Assembly: GCA_902523435.1 (NCBI GenBank)
Contig: CABYZM010000002.1
Location: 30,225-94,224 of the forward strand
Direction of reading: 5' to 3'
Origin: an uncultured SAR116 cluster alpha proteobacterium
Lineage (GTDB): Bacteria > Pseudomonadota > Alphaproteobacteria > Puniceispirillales > Puniceispirillaceae
Length of the DNA: 64,000 nt
A model generated the notes under the pieces. It searched no databases and had not been told where the DNA came from. It was given only the letters and a program-made list of their open reading frames with translations. This document shows, one piece after another, positions 17,892 through 26,640 of this stretch; within the stretch, counting starts at the first letter, position 1; every line of letters starts with the position of its first letter. The translations under genes were made by a program, and so were the position numbers.

Positions 17892-19160
17892 ATGGATGCT
17901 GAACTGATTTACCTTATTGGATTGGACTGGGCTGAATTTGCCTTACGATGGCTGCATGTTGTCACCGCTATTGCCTGGATTGGATCCTCTTTTTATTTTA
18001 TCGCTCTTGATCTGGGGCTGCGCAAGGGCAGCAATTTGCCTGATGGCGTTCATGGTGAAGAATGGCAGGTTCATGGAGGCGGCTTCTACCACATTCAGAA
18101 ATATCTGGTTGCTCCAGCTGCCCTGCCTGAGCATTTGACCTGGTTTAAATGGGAATCTTATGCGACCTGGCTGTCCGGCTTTGCGCTAATGGTTGTGGTT
18201 TATTATTTAGGCGCTGACCTGTATCTGGTTGACCTAGATAAATCAGAGCTGCCTGCTTGGTCAGCCATTCTAATCTCGCTTGGCGTTCTAGCTGTTGGCT
18301 GGGTGGGATATGATGTTTTATGTAAATCCAGCTTCGGCCAGCAACCAACAGCCCTGATGCTTACTCTATATATTTTACTGGTCATTATGGCTTATTCTCT
18401 GGATCAGATATTTACAGGACGGGCTGCCTTTTTGCACCTGGGCGCAGTTACCGCCACAATCATGTCTTTTAACGTACTGATGATCATTATCCCTAATCAG
18501 CGTATTGTTGTTGCTGAACTGAAAGCCGGTCATACGCCTGATGCCCGCTATGGCCAGATCGCAAAACAAAGGTCAACACATAATAATTATCTAACACTTC
18601 CTGTTATTTTCTTTATGCTGTCCAATCATTATCCGCTGGCCTATTCAACTGATTATAGCTGGGTTATCGCTGCATTGGTGTTTTTGATGGGCGTATCAAT
18701 CCGCCATTATTTTAACAGCCGTCACGCTCGCCAAGGCAATCCGATCTGGACATGGGCCATAACCGCTGGCCTATTTGTCGCTATCATTATCCTATCGCTA
18801 CTGCCTGCCTTTTTGGACAACAGTGAGGCAGAGAAGACGGCTTCAACCAAGCAAAAATTTACAACTGAACAAATTACACTTGCCAATGCAGATGAATTTG
18901 AAGAGGTCAGGGATATTGTTCTTGGCCGCTGCAGCATGTGCCATGCGAGCGAGCCGTATTATGAGCGCATCCTCTGGCCACCAAAGGGGGTCATGCTTGA
19001 AACCGATCAGCAGATCATCACACAGGCAAAATCCATCATCATGCAGTCTGCCCTGTCCCATGCCATGCCACCTGCAAATGTCAGCTATATGGAACCAGAA
19101 GAACGCCGGATACTACTGCGCTGGTTTAAAGCCAGCCTATCATCACAAGCTAATCAGTAA
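17892..19160 (+). CDS. puuD: Membrane-bound urate oxidase with C-terminal cytochrome c domain
   Basis: A 422-residue PuuD. About the first 310 residues form a multi-pass membrane domain beginning FALRWLHVVTAIAWIGSSFYF. The last 85 residues are a periplasmic cytochrome c domain with the heme motif CSMCH at residues 347-351 and a probable axial Met near residue 392 (SHAMPP). PuuD oxidises urate to 5-hydroxyisourate and passes electrons to the respiratory chain, so no hydrogen peroxide is formed. It follows uraH by 12 bp. Length and domain order are as expected for the full-length family. Confidence 0.95.
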   Translation: MDAELIYLIGLDWAEFALRWLHVVTAIAWIGSSFYFIALDLGLRKGSNLPDGVHGEEWQVHGGGFYHIQKYLVAPAALPEHLTWFKWESYATWLSGFALMVVVYYLGADLYLVDLDKSELPAWSAILISLGVLAVGWVGYDVLCKSSFGQQPTALMLTLYILLVIMAYSLDQIFTGRAAFLHLGAVTATIMSFNVLMIIIPNQRIVVAELKAGHTPDARYGQIAKQRSTHNNYLTLPVIFFMLSNHYPLAYSTDYSWVIAALVFLMGVSIRHYFNSRHARQGNPIWTWAITAGLFVAIIILSLLPAFLDNSEAEKTASTKQKFTTEQITLANADEFEEVRDIVLGRCSMCHASEPYYERILWPPKGVMLETDQQIITQAKSIIMQSALSHAMPPANVSYMEPEERRILLRWFKASLSSQANQ

Positions 19161-19371
19161 GGTGAGGATGCAGTGTGTTTTTCATGGTGAACCCACAAGC
19201 AAAGACATGCCTTAAGCAGGCATAAACAAAGCCTATAAATGCTTTTGAAACGCTATTGCGCTGTCAGGACCACCCAAACTTGCATGGGGTTAAAAACAAC
19301 ACAAATGACGCTAGAGCATAAGAAAATAGGTCAGTGGTATTCAAGCTCAAACACTCGTCTTTCACGCTAAA

Positions 19372-19539
19372 TTAGTTTTTAAGATTATTGTGATAATCAC
19401 TCTGTTTCTTTTTCTGATTTTCATGGAGGTATTCAATTAGATAGAAAAAGGCCATAACACCAACAAACCAGGCCACAAACTGATCCTGCAGATGTTCCGT
19501 TAACACTGAATCATTCTTATTATTCTGGTCAGATGGCAT
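19372..19539 (-). CDS. Small single-span membrane protein, unknown function
   Basis: A 55-residue frame whose ATG lies inside the last codons of the methionine-sulfoxide reductase gene (overlap 19529-19539). It has a polar N-terminus, one hydrophobic segment (FVAWFVGVMAFFYLIEYL, residues 21-38) and a Lys/Gln/Asn-rich tail, so the N-terminus is probably outside and the tail cytoplasmic. I recognise no family. The transmembrane pattern and coupling to the upstream gene support a real product, but a chance frame is not excluded. Confidence 0.45.
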   Translation of the reverse strand: MPSDQNNKNDSVLTEHLQDQFVAWFVGVMAFFYLIEYLHENQKKKQSDYHNNLKN

Positions 19540-19999
19540 CTTCGACCCTGGCAGTAAACAAATCGCGCAGCAGGCTGTCCAACTTTTCTGCATATTGCTT
19601 GTTGAAAAAAGCATATTGATCAGAATCAATATCCAATACAGCAAACAACCGAGCTGAACTGTCAAAAATCGGTACCACCAATTCAGATCGAGTGCTGCTA
19701 GAACAAGCTATGTGCCCGTCAAACTGATCAACGTCATCAACAATCTGTATCTGTTTTGATCTGGCGGCAGCCCCACAAACCCCCTTATCAAAGGGAATAA
19801 CAAGACAGCCATGACCACCCTGATACGGGCCAATTTTCAGGATATCTTTATCGACAAGTCGGTAAAACCCTACCCAATCAAAGCCCTCTATCTGCTGATA
19901 TAAATGACATGAAATTGTCGCCATCAGCGCAATTTCATCTGTCTCACCCGCACACAAAGATCTGACTTCATGAATGGTCTGTTGAAAATCAAGAGTCAT
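19529..19999 (-). CDS. msrC: Free methionine-(R)-sulfoxide reductase (GAF domain)
   Basis: A 156-residue single GAF domain. The family markers FDWVGFYRL, GPYQGGHGCLVIPFDKGVCG, VVDDV-like IVDDV and GHIACSS are present and give all three cysteines of the fRMsr catalytic site (GC, VCG, IACS). The enzyme repairs oxidised free methionine with thioredoxin. It lies 24 bp after the DUF6285-like gene, so it may be cotranscribed with the acyl-CoA operon, although it has no obvious metabolic link to it. The ATG is preceded by AGGA. Confidence 0.9.
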   Translation of the reverse strand: MTLDFQQTIHEVRSLCAGETDEIALMATISCHLYQQIEGFDWVGFYRLVDKDILKIGPYQGGHGCLVIPFDKGVCGAAARSKQIQIVDDVDQFDGHIACSSSTRSELVVPIFDSSARLFAVLDIDSDQYAFFNKQYAEKLDSLLRDLFTARVEDAI

Positions 20000-20023
20000 C
20001 TTCCTGACCTATTCTTGTTGCAC

Positions 20024-20383
20024 CTAATCAGGCTTCGACAAGGTCTTGGGGTTTGCCTGCCAGCGCCGATGCATAACATCACTTTTTAAATCCTCACGCA
20101 ACTTATCATGGGAAACACTGATATCCTGTCTATCCCGAAGTGCTTTCGCAAGCTGAGAACTGGAAAAGGTCTGACCTGACAGCTTGAACTTATCATCTGC
20201 TTGTTCTCGGTTATCCAGCTGCAGATGTGCTGCTAATATTTCGAGGCTGCGTCTAATCATTGCAGCATTATATTTCTGATTTTCTGGCAATGCAGATGCG
20301 ATCTGACCTGTGAAATCAGCATAAAGCGCATCTACAAGCCCTTTTATCTGCGAAGATTTTTTGTCTAGTTCATTTTCTACCAT
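20024..20383 (-). CDS. DUF6285-like protein, partner of APH/ACAD operons
   Basis: A 119-residue, largely helical, soluble protein of unknown function. The segment LPENQKYNAAMIRRSLEILAAHLQ resembles the DUF6285 core (a Pro-containing turn, then an Arg/Ala/Leu helix). DUF6285 genes typically sit beside phosphotransferase-family and ACAD10/11-like genes, as here, 17 bp after the kinase gene. A GGGAG site precedes the ATG. A role as a small partner or chaperone of the kinase is possible but unproven. The family call rests on context as much as on sequence. Confidence 0.6.
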   Translation of the reverse strand: MVENELDKKSSQIKGLVDALYADFTGQIASALPENQKYNAAMIRRSLEILAAHLQLDNREQADDKFKLSGQTFSSSQLAKALRDRQDISVSHDKLREDLKSDVMHRRWQANPKTLSKPD

Positions 20384-20400
20384 AACGCAAACTCCCTTTC

Positions 20401-21489
20401 TCAGCTGTCAAGATCCGCCCATATGCCTTGTTCAATCTCATCAATCAGATTCAGCATATTCATCTCCATTTCTGGGACGAGATAACCTGACAAGGCCAGT
20501 TCCAAGGATAATTCCTGTCCAGAATTGTTGCGGGCTGCCTGTTGCAGCGCAATAACTGCCCACCTTATTTCAGCCATAACCTGCCAATAGCCGATTGCGG
20601 TTACATTCAATAACTGCCCACTTGCGGCTTCATAGGCTCTTTGGAAGGCTGAAAACGTGCCTAAGCCGCCAACAGGTAGCTTTTCATTTCCAAACCGCCA
20701 ACATCGAGCACACAGCCAACCAATATCTTCATGCCGATCGCTCCAGCCAGCAAATTCCCAGTCAAGAAGAGCGGTACATTTCCCATCTTCAATCAGAAAA
20801 TTACCTGTTCTGAAATCACGGTGACACAAAACTGGCGAGGCAGCATCAGCCCAAATTGGGAGATGGTCCTCAAGCCAGTTCAAACTGTATTCCAAAACAG
20901 GATGAGCTGTTCCTAAACTATCAAGGGCCGCCCGCATCTGAGCGATTTGAAAACTGGCAGCAGACCCTTCATGGCGTGGCAAAAAAAACAACAAATCTTC
21001 TGATCCTAATCCCTTTGTCTTAAACTTTGTCTGCGGTGTAATTGAATGAAGCTTTGCCATAATATGGCCAAGCTGGGCTACAAGCTCCGAGCCCTGTTCT
21101 GCAAGTCCCGGACTGCGGACAAGCTTGCGGGCCTGTGCCTGACCAGGCATGGCTGTCATGATAAAAAATGGTTGGCCCAGAACGGCATTATCAGAACAAA
21201 AATACAAGGGCTCAGGAACAGTGACCCCCTGCAGAAAAGCTGCCCGCAGTAGCCTGAATTCATCTGGTCTGCTATTGGATACCGCTACAGCTGATGCCGC
21301 ATCTGTTCGCAGCACCCAACTCTGGTGTCCGTCATGTGACCCCCCTGTAATCTGCAGCTCTAACAGCCAGTTTTCCTGAATCGCACCACCTGATAGTTTT
21401 TCAATGCGCAAACACTCAAGTCTATCAGCGCCTGTTCGAGTCTGCAGCCATGATAGAACAGGCCCACAATCCTCTGCCAAGCTGGTCAT
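20401..21489 (-). CDS. Aminoglycoside-phosphotransferase-fold acyl-CoA kinase (ACAD10/11 N-terminal-type, LvaA-like)
   Basis: A 362-residue APH-fold kinase. Brenner's loop is CHRDFRTGNFL, with catalytic Asp and metal-binding Asn, and the DFG-equivalent is LLDWEFA. In animals this kinase is fused to an ACAD10/11 dehydrogenase; in bacteria the pair is split. Characterised pairs such as LvaA with its dehydrogenase phosphorylate 4-hydroxyacyl-CoAs so that they can be isomerised to 3-hydroxyacyl-CoAs. The ATG at 21489 lies seven bases after the dehydrogenase stop; longer frames would overlap that gene. An antibiotic-resistance role is unlikely given the context. Confidence 0.85.
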   Translation of the reverse strand: MTSLAEDCGPVLSWLQTRTGADRLECLRIEKLSGGAIQENWLLELQITGGSHDGHQSWVLRTDAASAVAVSNSRPDEFRLLRAAFLQGVTVPEPLYFCSDNAVLGQPFFIMTAMPGQAQARKLVRSPGLAEQGSELVAQLGHIMAKLHSITPQTKFKTKGLGSEDLLFFLPRHEGSAASFQIAQMRAALDSLGTAHPVLEYSLNWLEDHLPIWADAASPVLCHRDFRTGNFLIEDGKCTALLDWEFAGWSDRHEDIGWLCARCWRFGNEKLPVGGLGTFSAFQRAYEAASGQLLNVTAIGYWQVMAEIRWAVIALQQAARNNSGQELSLELALSGYLVPEMEMNMLNLIDEIEQGIWADLDS

Positions 21490-21496
21490 ACCGATA

Positions 21497-22693
21497 TCAA
21501 CCCCACTGCCAGTAATCATTGCCCTGTTCAGCATAGTGACGTGCCAGCACCATCTTATGCACTTCATCAGCGCCATCAACAAGACGGGCCTGACGGGCGT
21601 AACGATAAATCCATTCCAGAGGTGTGTCCTTGGCATAACCCCGCGCCCCGTTCAGCTGTATTGCTGTGTCCACTGCCTTATGCAGAGTATTCGCGACATG
21701 AATTTTTGCTGATGATATTTCCTTGCGGGCAAAGCGACCCTCATCAAGACTCCAGGCCGCATGCATCACCAAGAGTCGGCCAATCTGAATTTCATGTGCC
21801 AGTTCTCCCATTTTGATTTGGATAGATTCGCGCTCAGCTAGCTTGATGCCAAAACCTTCGCGATGAGCTATATAATCTGCCGCAATTTCCATGGACCGCT
21901 TGGCGAGGCCCAGCCAGCGCATGCAATGGGTTAACCGTGCAGGTCCCAATCTGATTTGAGTGACTTTCAGCCCGTCACCAACCTCCATCAGCCGGTTTTC
22001 ATCCGGTATCTCAAGTCCCTCAAAGATCAGCTCACAATGCCCGCCATGCTCTTCAGGCCCCATAATCGGGATGCGCCGCTTAATATGCCAGCCCGGCTGA
22101 TCTTTGTGAAACAAGAAAGCTGTTAGGCCTTTTCGTGTGTCATTTGAGGTTCTGGCCACAAGAATAAAATGAGCCGCCTCTTCTGCACCTGTAATGTACC
22201 ATTTATGGCCGTTTACAACCCATTTATCTCCTTTTTTTTCTGCCGTTGTTCGCATCATTGATGGATCAGATCCGCTGCCTGGTGCCGGCTCTGTCATGGC
22301 AAAAGATGATCTGACTTTCCCATCAATAACTGGCTGTAAAAACCAGTCCTTTTGAGCATCAGTTCCAATCTTGGACAACAGATTGATGTTACCATCGTCA
22401 GGCGCGGCACAATTCAGGATGACCGGTCCAAAAATTGATCTATTGGCCTCCTCATAAAAGGCTGCCCACGCGCTGACAGGCAAGCCAAGCCCACCTCTGT
22501 CTTTTGGAGCCTGCGGAGCCCAGAGGCCAGCTGCCTTTGCAGCAGCTCGCTTTTCTTCTAAAACTGGTAGTGCAATATTTTCATGATCATCATAATACGC
22601 ACGGTCTTCTTCCAGATAAAGAACCTCATCTCCAATAAAGTCTCTGACTTGAGTGCGTAAATCTTCCCATTCAGGGGTGAGTGTAAAATCCAT
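21497..22693 (-). CDS. Acyl-CoA dehydrogenase, ACAD10/11 type
   Basis: A 398-residue acyl-CoA dehydrogenase. The FAD loop is AMTEPAPGSGSDPSMM and the C-terminus carries ARLVDGADEVHKMVLARHY, the DGADEVH form typical of ACAD10/11 in place of YEGT. This branch acts with an APH kinase on 4-hydroxyacyl-CoAs by way of a 4-phosphoacyl-CoA. The kinase gene follows by seven bases. Upstream, 60 bp away, is a BKACE gene, and before that a beta-hydroxyacid dehydrogenase. The operon may therefore degrade a hydroxylated short or medium acid through beta-keto cleavage. Confidence 0.9.
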   Translation of the reverse strand: MDFTLTPEWEDLRTQVRDFIGDEVLYLEEDRAYYDDHENIALPVLEEKRAAAKAAGLWAPQAPKDRGGLGLPVSAWAAFYEEANRSIFGPVILNCAAPDDGNINLLSKIGTDAQKDWFLQPVIDGKVRSSFAMTEPAPGSGSDPSMMRTTAEKKGDKWVVNGHKWYITGAEEAAHFILVARTSNDTRKGLTAFLFHKDQPGWHIKRRIPIMGPEEHGGHCELIFEGLEIPDENRLMEVGDGLKVTQIRLGPARLTHCMRWLGLAKRSMEIAADYIAHREGFGIKLAERESIQIKMGELAHEIQIGRLLVMHAAWSLDEGRFARKEISSAKIHVANTLHKAVDTAIQLNGARGYAKDTPLEWIYRYARQARLVDGADEVHKMVLARHYAEQGNDYWQWG

Positions 22694-22753
22694 TCTTTTA
22701 ATTCCTGTTAATGCAATTGCACCCTTTTCTTTCTATCTGCCTGATAATCCGAA

Positions 22754-23680
22754 TTAAAACCCAACCTTATCTGCCCCTTTTAGTTTAAGCATGCCTCTGG
22801 CTTCGGCAGGAGTGGCAATTTCGAGCCCCATGCCTTCGATTAATTTCCTTACCTGTGTGACCTGTTCGGCATTTGATGTAGCCAGCTGTTTTGGTTTAAT
22901 CCATAAACTGTCCTCAAGGCCAACCCGCACATTTCCACCCATACCGGCAGCCATCGCCGCGATGCGCATCTGATGCCGTCCAGCCCCTATGACTGACCAG
23001 TGAAACTGATCCCCAAACAAGCGATCAGCTGTGCGTTTCATATGCATGACATCTTCAGGATCTGTGCCTATGCCCCCCAGAATGCCAAAAACTGACTGGA
23101 TAAAGAACGGAGGTTTAACAATGCCCCGATCTGCAAAATGTGCCAGAGTATACAAATGGCCAATATCATAACATTCAATTTCAAAGCGAGTGCCATTTTC
23201 TGCACAGGTGGTCAGAATATATTCAATATCAGCGAATGTATTTTTAAAAATCAGATTAGTAGAGCCCGCCAGATAGGGCTCTTCCCAATCATGTTTGAAT
23301 TCACTGAACCGGCTGAGCATCGGGTAAAGGCCAAAATTCATCGATCCCATATTCAATGAGGCTACTTCTGGCCTGAATTGTTCTGCAGGACGCACACGTT
23401 CCTGAACCGTCATTGTTGGAGCGCCGCCTGTGGTGATGTTAACAACCGCATCTGTTGACTGTTTGACAACCTGCAAAATGGGTGCAAACGCCTCAGGGCT
23501 TTGATCAGGTCGGCCCGTTTCCGGGTCACGAGCATGAATGTGAACGAGAGCTGCACCTGCTTCTGCGGCTTCAATCGCTGCTGTAGCAACCTGCTGCGGC
23601 GTAATAGGCAAATGCGGAGACATAGAGGGAGTATGAATTGCGCCCGTAACCGCGCAGGTAATCATCACTTTTTTTGCCAT
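22754..23680 (-). CDS. Beta-keto acid cleavage enzyme (BKACE, DUF849/Kce family)
   Basis: A 308-residue TIM-barrel protein. H47 and H49 in HIHARD bind Zn2+, and GGAPTMTVQERV and NVRVGLEDSLW (catalytic Glu region) are family hallmarks. BKACEs condense a beta-keto acid with acetyl-CoA and release acetoacetate plus a new CoA ester. Known substrates include 3-keto-5-aminohexanoate, dehydrocarnitine and beta-ketoadipate. A GGAG site precedes the ATG. The preceding gene, a lambda-crystallin-type dehydrogenase, is well suited to make its keto acid. Confidence 0.92.
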   Translation of the reverse strand: MAKKVMITCAVTGAIHTPSMSPHLPITPQQVATAAIEAAEAGAALVHIHARDPETGRPDQSPEAFAPILQVVKQSTDAVVNITTGGAPTMTVQERVRPAEQFRPEVASLNMGSMNFGLYPMLSRFSEFKHDWEEPYLAGSTNLIFKNTFADIEYILTTCAENGTRFEIECYDIGHLYTLAHFADRGIVKPPFFIQSVFGILGGIGTDPEDVMHMKRTADRLFGDQFHWSVIGAGRHQMRIAAMAAGMGGNVRVGLEDSLWIKPKQLATSNAEQVTQVRKLIEGMGLEIATPAEARGMLKLKGADKVGF

Positions 23681-23704
23681 GCACTCTCTCCTTCACCTGG
23701 GACG

Positions 23705-24643
23705 TTATACCTCTTCTTGGTTACGTTGTTTTTTCCATGCCGACAAGCTGGCCAAACGTTCGTTCCGCCACGCGGTACGCCGCAGAATATCGTCCTTACC
23801 CAGCCTTGTCTGCCAGTTCTGAACAATGCTTTTGGTCACAGAAGGGTCAAACACTGTCTGCCCAGGAGGTTCTGCTGCCATATCGCGGAACAGACCGCAA
23901 TAGCGCTGAAAATAATCTTCAGCCCCTTCAGGAGCATTCAGTTCTATGGTTTCAAACGGACCCATAAAGGCCCAGCGCATGCCCAGACCATCTTTCATAG
24001 TTTTGTCTAAATCCTCAACACTAATTACATCTTCATGCAGTAAGCGCAGGGCTTCTGCTAGCACAGCCCCTTGCAAACGGTTAAGTACAAAGCCCTGCTT
24101 TTCGGATTTTATTCTGACAGGAACCATACCGCACTCTGCATAGATTTGATGAGCTTTATCCAGTATAGCTGATGATGTCCAAGGCGAGCCGCACAGTTCA
24201 ACAAGTGGAACCAGATGTGGAGGATTCACCGGATGCCCCACAAAACATCTATGCCGCCCAGATAGTTCTTCTGTAAACTGAGATGCAATAATGGCAGATG
24301 TTGATGAGGCGATTGGTATATTAGACGGGGCTAGCTGGTCAAGTGCCTCAAACAAGCTGCGCTTTATTTCAATACGTTCAGGACCATTTTCCTGTATAAA
24401 ATCAGCCCCTTTCAGAGCTGAAACCAAATCACCAGTAATCGTCAGCTTTTCTCGAACAGATTGAGGGTCTGCCAAAAGGCCATGCCGATGCAAAATTGCT
24501 GCTTCCTGCATTACGGTGTCTGATAGCTTATCTAGACAGGCCTCATTCGTATCCTGCATCACTACCTGATGGCCTGCATGCGCAAATACGACTGCCCAGG
24601 CACGCCCAATAAGTCCAGAGCCAATAATCGCAATTTTCATCAT
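23705..24643 (-). CDS. 3-hydroxyacid dehydrogenase of the lambda-crystallin / L-gulonate / L-carnitine dehydrogenase group
   Basis: A 312-residue 3-hydroxyacyl-CoA-dehydrogenase-fold protein. The NAD loop is IIGSGLIGRAW, the catalytic region reads SSTSAI and GHPVNPPHLVPLVEL, and the C-terminal GLGMRWAFMGPFETIELNA matches lambda-crystallin (L-gulonate 3-dehydrogenase) closely. It should oxidise a free beta-hydroxy acid to a beta-keto acid. The ATG at 24643 (AAGGA seven bases upstream) is preferred over a GTG at 24682. It heads the operon, and its product probably goes to the BKACE 24 bp downstream. L-carnitine is one candidate substrate. Confidence 0.87.
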   Translation of the reverse strand: MMKIAIIGSGLIGRAWAVVFAHAGHQVVMQDTNEACLDKLSDTVMQEAAILHRHGLLADPQSVREKLTITGDLVSALKGADFIQENGPERIEIKRSLFEALDQLAPSNIPIASSTSAIIASQFTEELSGRHRCFVGHPVNPPHLVPLVELCGSPWTSSAILDKAHQIYAECGMVPVRIKSEKQGFVLNRLQGAVLAEALRLLHEDVISVEDLDKTMKDGLGMRWAFMGPFETIELNAPEGAEDYFQRYCGLFRDMAAEPPGQTVFDPSVTKSIVQNWQTRLGKDDILRRTAWRNERLASLSAWKKQRNQEEV

Positions 24644-24797
24644 CTGTTCATCCTTATTATCTTCTGCTAACTCAGACTGCACAACTGTCTCAGCTGATTG
24701 TCAACCATTTGACTTATGCCCGGCAAACAAACACAGTGAGATTGTCCTGTCAGACAGAACAGACATAAAAAATGTGAGAAGAAACAGGTGCGGAGAT

Positions 24798-25574
24798 ATG
24801 GAACTCGGGCTCAAGGGATTAAAACTATTTATCACTGCAGGGGCAAGTGGAATTGGCCGCCAAATTGTTGAAAGCTTTCTGTCTGAAGGTGCTGATGTGT
24901 CAACCTGTGACATTGACAACACTGCATTGGCTGAACTTAGGGCTGCACACCCATCTGTTTCGGCCCATCAGTGCGATGTGTCCAACAGTTCAGCCATACA
25001 GGCCTTAATAAAGAACACGGCTGATGAGATGGGCGGGCTAGATTGCCTAGTGAACAATGCCGGCATTGCCGGGCCAACAGCTCGCATCGAGGATATTGAT
25101 GATGAGGCCTGGCATAACTGTGTCAATATCTGCCTAAGCAGCCAGTTTTACTGTATTAAGGCGGCTTTGCCCTACCTGCGTGACAGCAAAAATGCATCCA
25201 TAGTCAATCTATCTTCTGCTGCTGGAAAATTTGGCTTTCCCCTGCGATCACCCTATGCCGCCGCAAAATGGGGTGTAGTTGGCCTAACAAAAACCCTGTC
25301 TATTGAACTGGGGCAAGATGATATTCGTGTGAATGCCATTTTACCCGGGCTTGTGGACGGCGACAGAATCAGACGCGTCATTGAGGCAAAATCTCAGCAG
25401 AGAGGGCTATCTTTTGCTGATGTTGAAGCAGAGGCTCTATCTTTTTCCTCAATAAAAGATTACGTCAGTCCGAAACATCTTGCTGACCAAATTCTTTTAT
25501 TAGCAAGTACAAAAGGCCGCATGATAAGCGGGCAGGCTATTTCAATCGACGGAGATACAAAAATGCTTGTCTAG
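24798..25574 (+). CDS. Short-chain dehydrogenase/reductase
   Basis: A 258-residue classical SDR with an intact active site: GASGIG cofactor loop, NNAG, the Ser in NLSSAAG and YAAAK. The chosen ATG at 24798 gives the usual short N-terminus; a GTG at 24774 is less likely. It is divergent from the beta-keto cleavage operon across about 150 bp, which suggests shared control. It could oxidise an alcohol precursor for that operon. The substrate is not predictable from the motifs. Confidence 0.88.
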   Translation: MELGLKGLKLFITAGASGIGRQIVESFLSEGADVSTCDIDNTALAELRAAHPSVSAHQCDVSNSSAIQALIKNTADEMGGLDCLVNNAGIAGPTARIEDIDDEAWHNCVNICLSSQFYCIKAALPYLRDSKNASIVNLSSAAGKFGFPLRSPYAAAKWGVVGLTKTLSIELGQDDIRVNAILPGLVDGDRIRRVIEAKSQQRGLSFADVEAEALSFSSIKDYVSPKHLADQILLLASTKGRMISGQAISIDGDTKMLV

Positions 25575-25619
25575 CACCATTGAAAATTCACGTAACTGCC
25601 TGATGTTGAATTTTTGAGC

Positions 25620-25644
25620 AAAAAATTGGACTTCAAAAGTTCAA
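25620..25644 (-). terminator. Rho-independent terminator for the uxaA/phyH operon
   Basis: Read on the minus strand: TTGAACTT-TTG-AAGTCCAA followed by six T. The stem has eight pairs, including one G-U. It lies 44 bp after the PhyH gene stop and between convergent genes. Confidence 0.65.
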
Positions 25645-25687
25645 TTGATTAGCCCTAGTATTGTCGAGTGACTGCTGTTCTAAATTT

Positions 25688-26581
25688 TTATCTCATGAGA
25701 TCCGCAGCTTTCATCCCTTTTTGAATTTCATAAATAGATTTATTCATATCAGGCTGTGGCTGAGGGATGCGCAAATGAATACTTTCTAGACGTGGTTCAA
25801 GAATTTGTTCACCGCATAGAATTTGTTGATTAAAATATTCTATATCCTTAAAGGCATCCATACTACCAAATATTGGAAAAGCATCGGAAGCCGTCATTTC
25901 AAAGAACATAAGACGGCGAGACCTATCAGACGTATTTTTTGCAGACCCATGCACGATTCGCCCATGGTGAATGGACACAGAGCCAGCAGGGCCTTTAAGC
26001 TCAACAGCGTCTTCTGACTTTAATCCAGCATCTAAAACACTCATACCACCTGCGAATACCCCATTGATGTGGTGGTTGTATATCGGCCCCTTATGCGTGC
26101 CTGGATAAACCATCAATGGTCCGTTTTTTGATTCCATATCATCGATAATAATACCTACCGCTAATACATCATCATTAGTATAGGGATAGAAAGCCAAATC
26201 CTGATGCCACTCAATGGGCGCACCATATTCAGCAGACTTCATGTTTAATTTTGTTGTCCGCAACCGGACATTTGGGCCAATCAGATCCCTAACAGGGGCA
26301 AGAATTGAGTCTGAATATAAAAGCTCTTTGACAACATCACTTTGTTTATGTGGCAACTTTATCCGCCGGATTCGTGGCACATCCGGCTCATGACTGTCTT
26401 CAAGATCAAACTTATCATCTGATTCCGTCATACCAACAGCTAGCAACTCCAGTCTAGCGATCTCGTTGCGAATATCCTGAATGACATCAAGTTCAAGGTG
26501 ATTTTCAAGAACAAGATAGCCTGTATCATTAAAAAAACTGACCTGTTCCGCAGTGAGACATTCGCCTTGCATCTGAGTCAA
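25688..26581 (-). CDS. Phytanoyl-CoA dioxygenase-family (PhyH) Fe(II)/2-oxoglutarate oxygenase
   Basis: A 297-residue PhyH-family oxygenase. The iron ligands are the HQD of EWHQDLAFYP (residue about 125) and the His of GRIVHGSAKN, followed by the 2-oxoglutarate-binding Arg in DRSRRLMFF. The strong AGGAGG site is five bases before a TTG at 26581, so TTG is favoured over the ATG nine bases later. It follows the altronate-dehydratase-family gene by 59 bp and ends in a terminator. Family members hydroxylate small molecules, lipids or osmolytes; the substrate here is unknown. Confidence 0.88.
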   Translation of the reverse strand: MTQMQGECLTAEQVSFFNDTGYLVLENHLELDVIQDIRNEIARLELLAVGMTESDDKFDLEDSHEPDVPRIRRIKLPHKQSDVVKELLYSDSILAPVRDLIGPNVRLRTTKLNMKSAEYGAPIEWHQDLAFYPYTNDDVLAVGIIIDDMESKNGPLMVYPGTHKGPIYNHHINGVFAGGMSVLDAGLKSEDAVELKGPAGSVSIHHGRIVHGSAKNTSDRSRRLMFFEMTASDAFPIFGSMDAFKDIEYFNQQILCGEQILEPRLESIHLRIPQPQPDMNKSIYEIQKGMKAADLMR

Positions 26582-26640
26582 ATCTTCCTCCTACTCCTTT
26601 TAATAAGTCTTTTCGAACAAACAAGCTCTCCTTAAAAAAT

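Noticed and set aside
19161..19223. 15-codon frame after puuD and a six-base ATGCCT dyad
   Set aside because: Too short to support; the dyad has no T-run and could be chance.
20401..21489. Aminoglycoside resistance kinase
   Set aside because: APH fold is real, but the ACAD10/11-type partner and catabolic operon make an acyl-CoA kinase much more likely.
23501..24010. 169-codon plus-strand frame opposite the BKACE and dehydrogenase genes
   Set aside because: Cys, His and Arg-rich shadow of two convincing minus-strand genes.
24747..24757. CTGTC-A-GACAG dyad between the divergent SDR and dehydrogenase genes
   Set aside because: Five-base arms are likely to occur by chance in a 150-bp region; not strong enough to list as a site.
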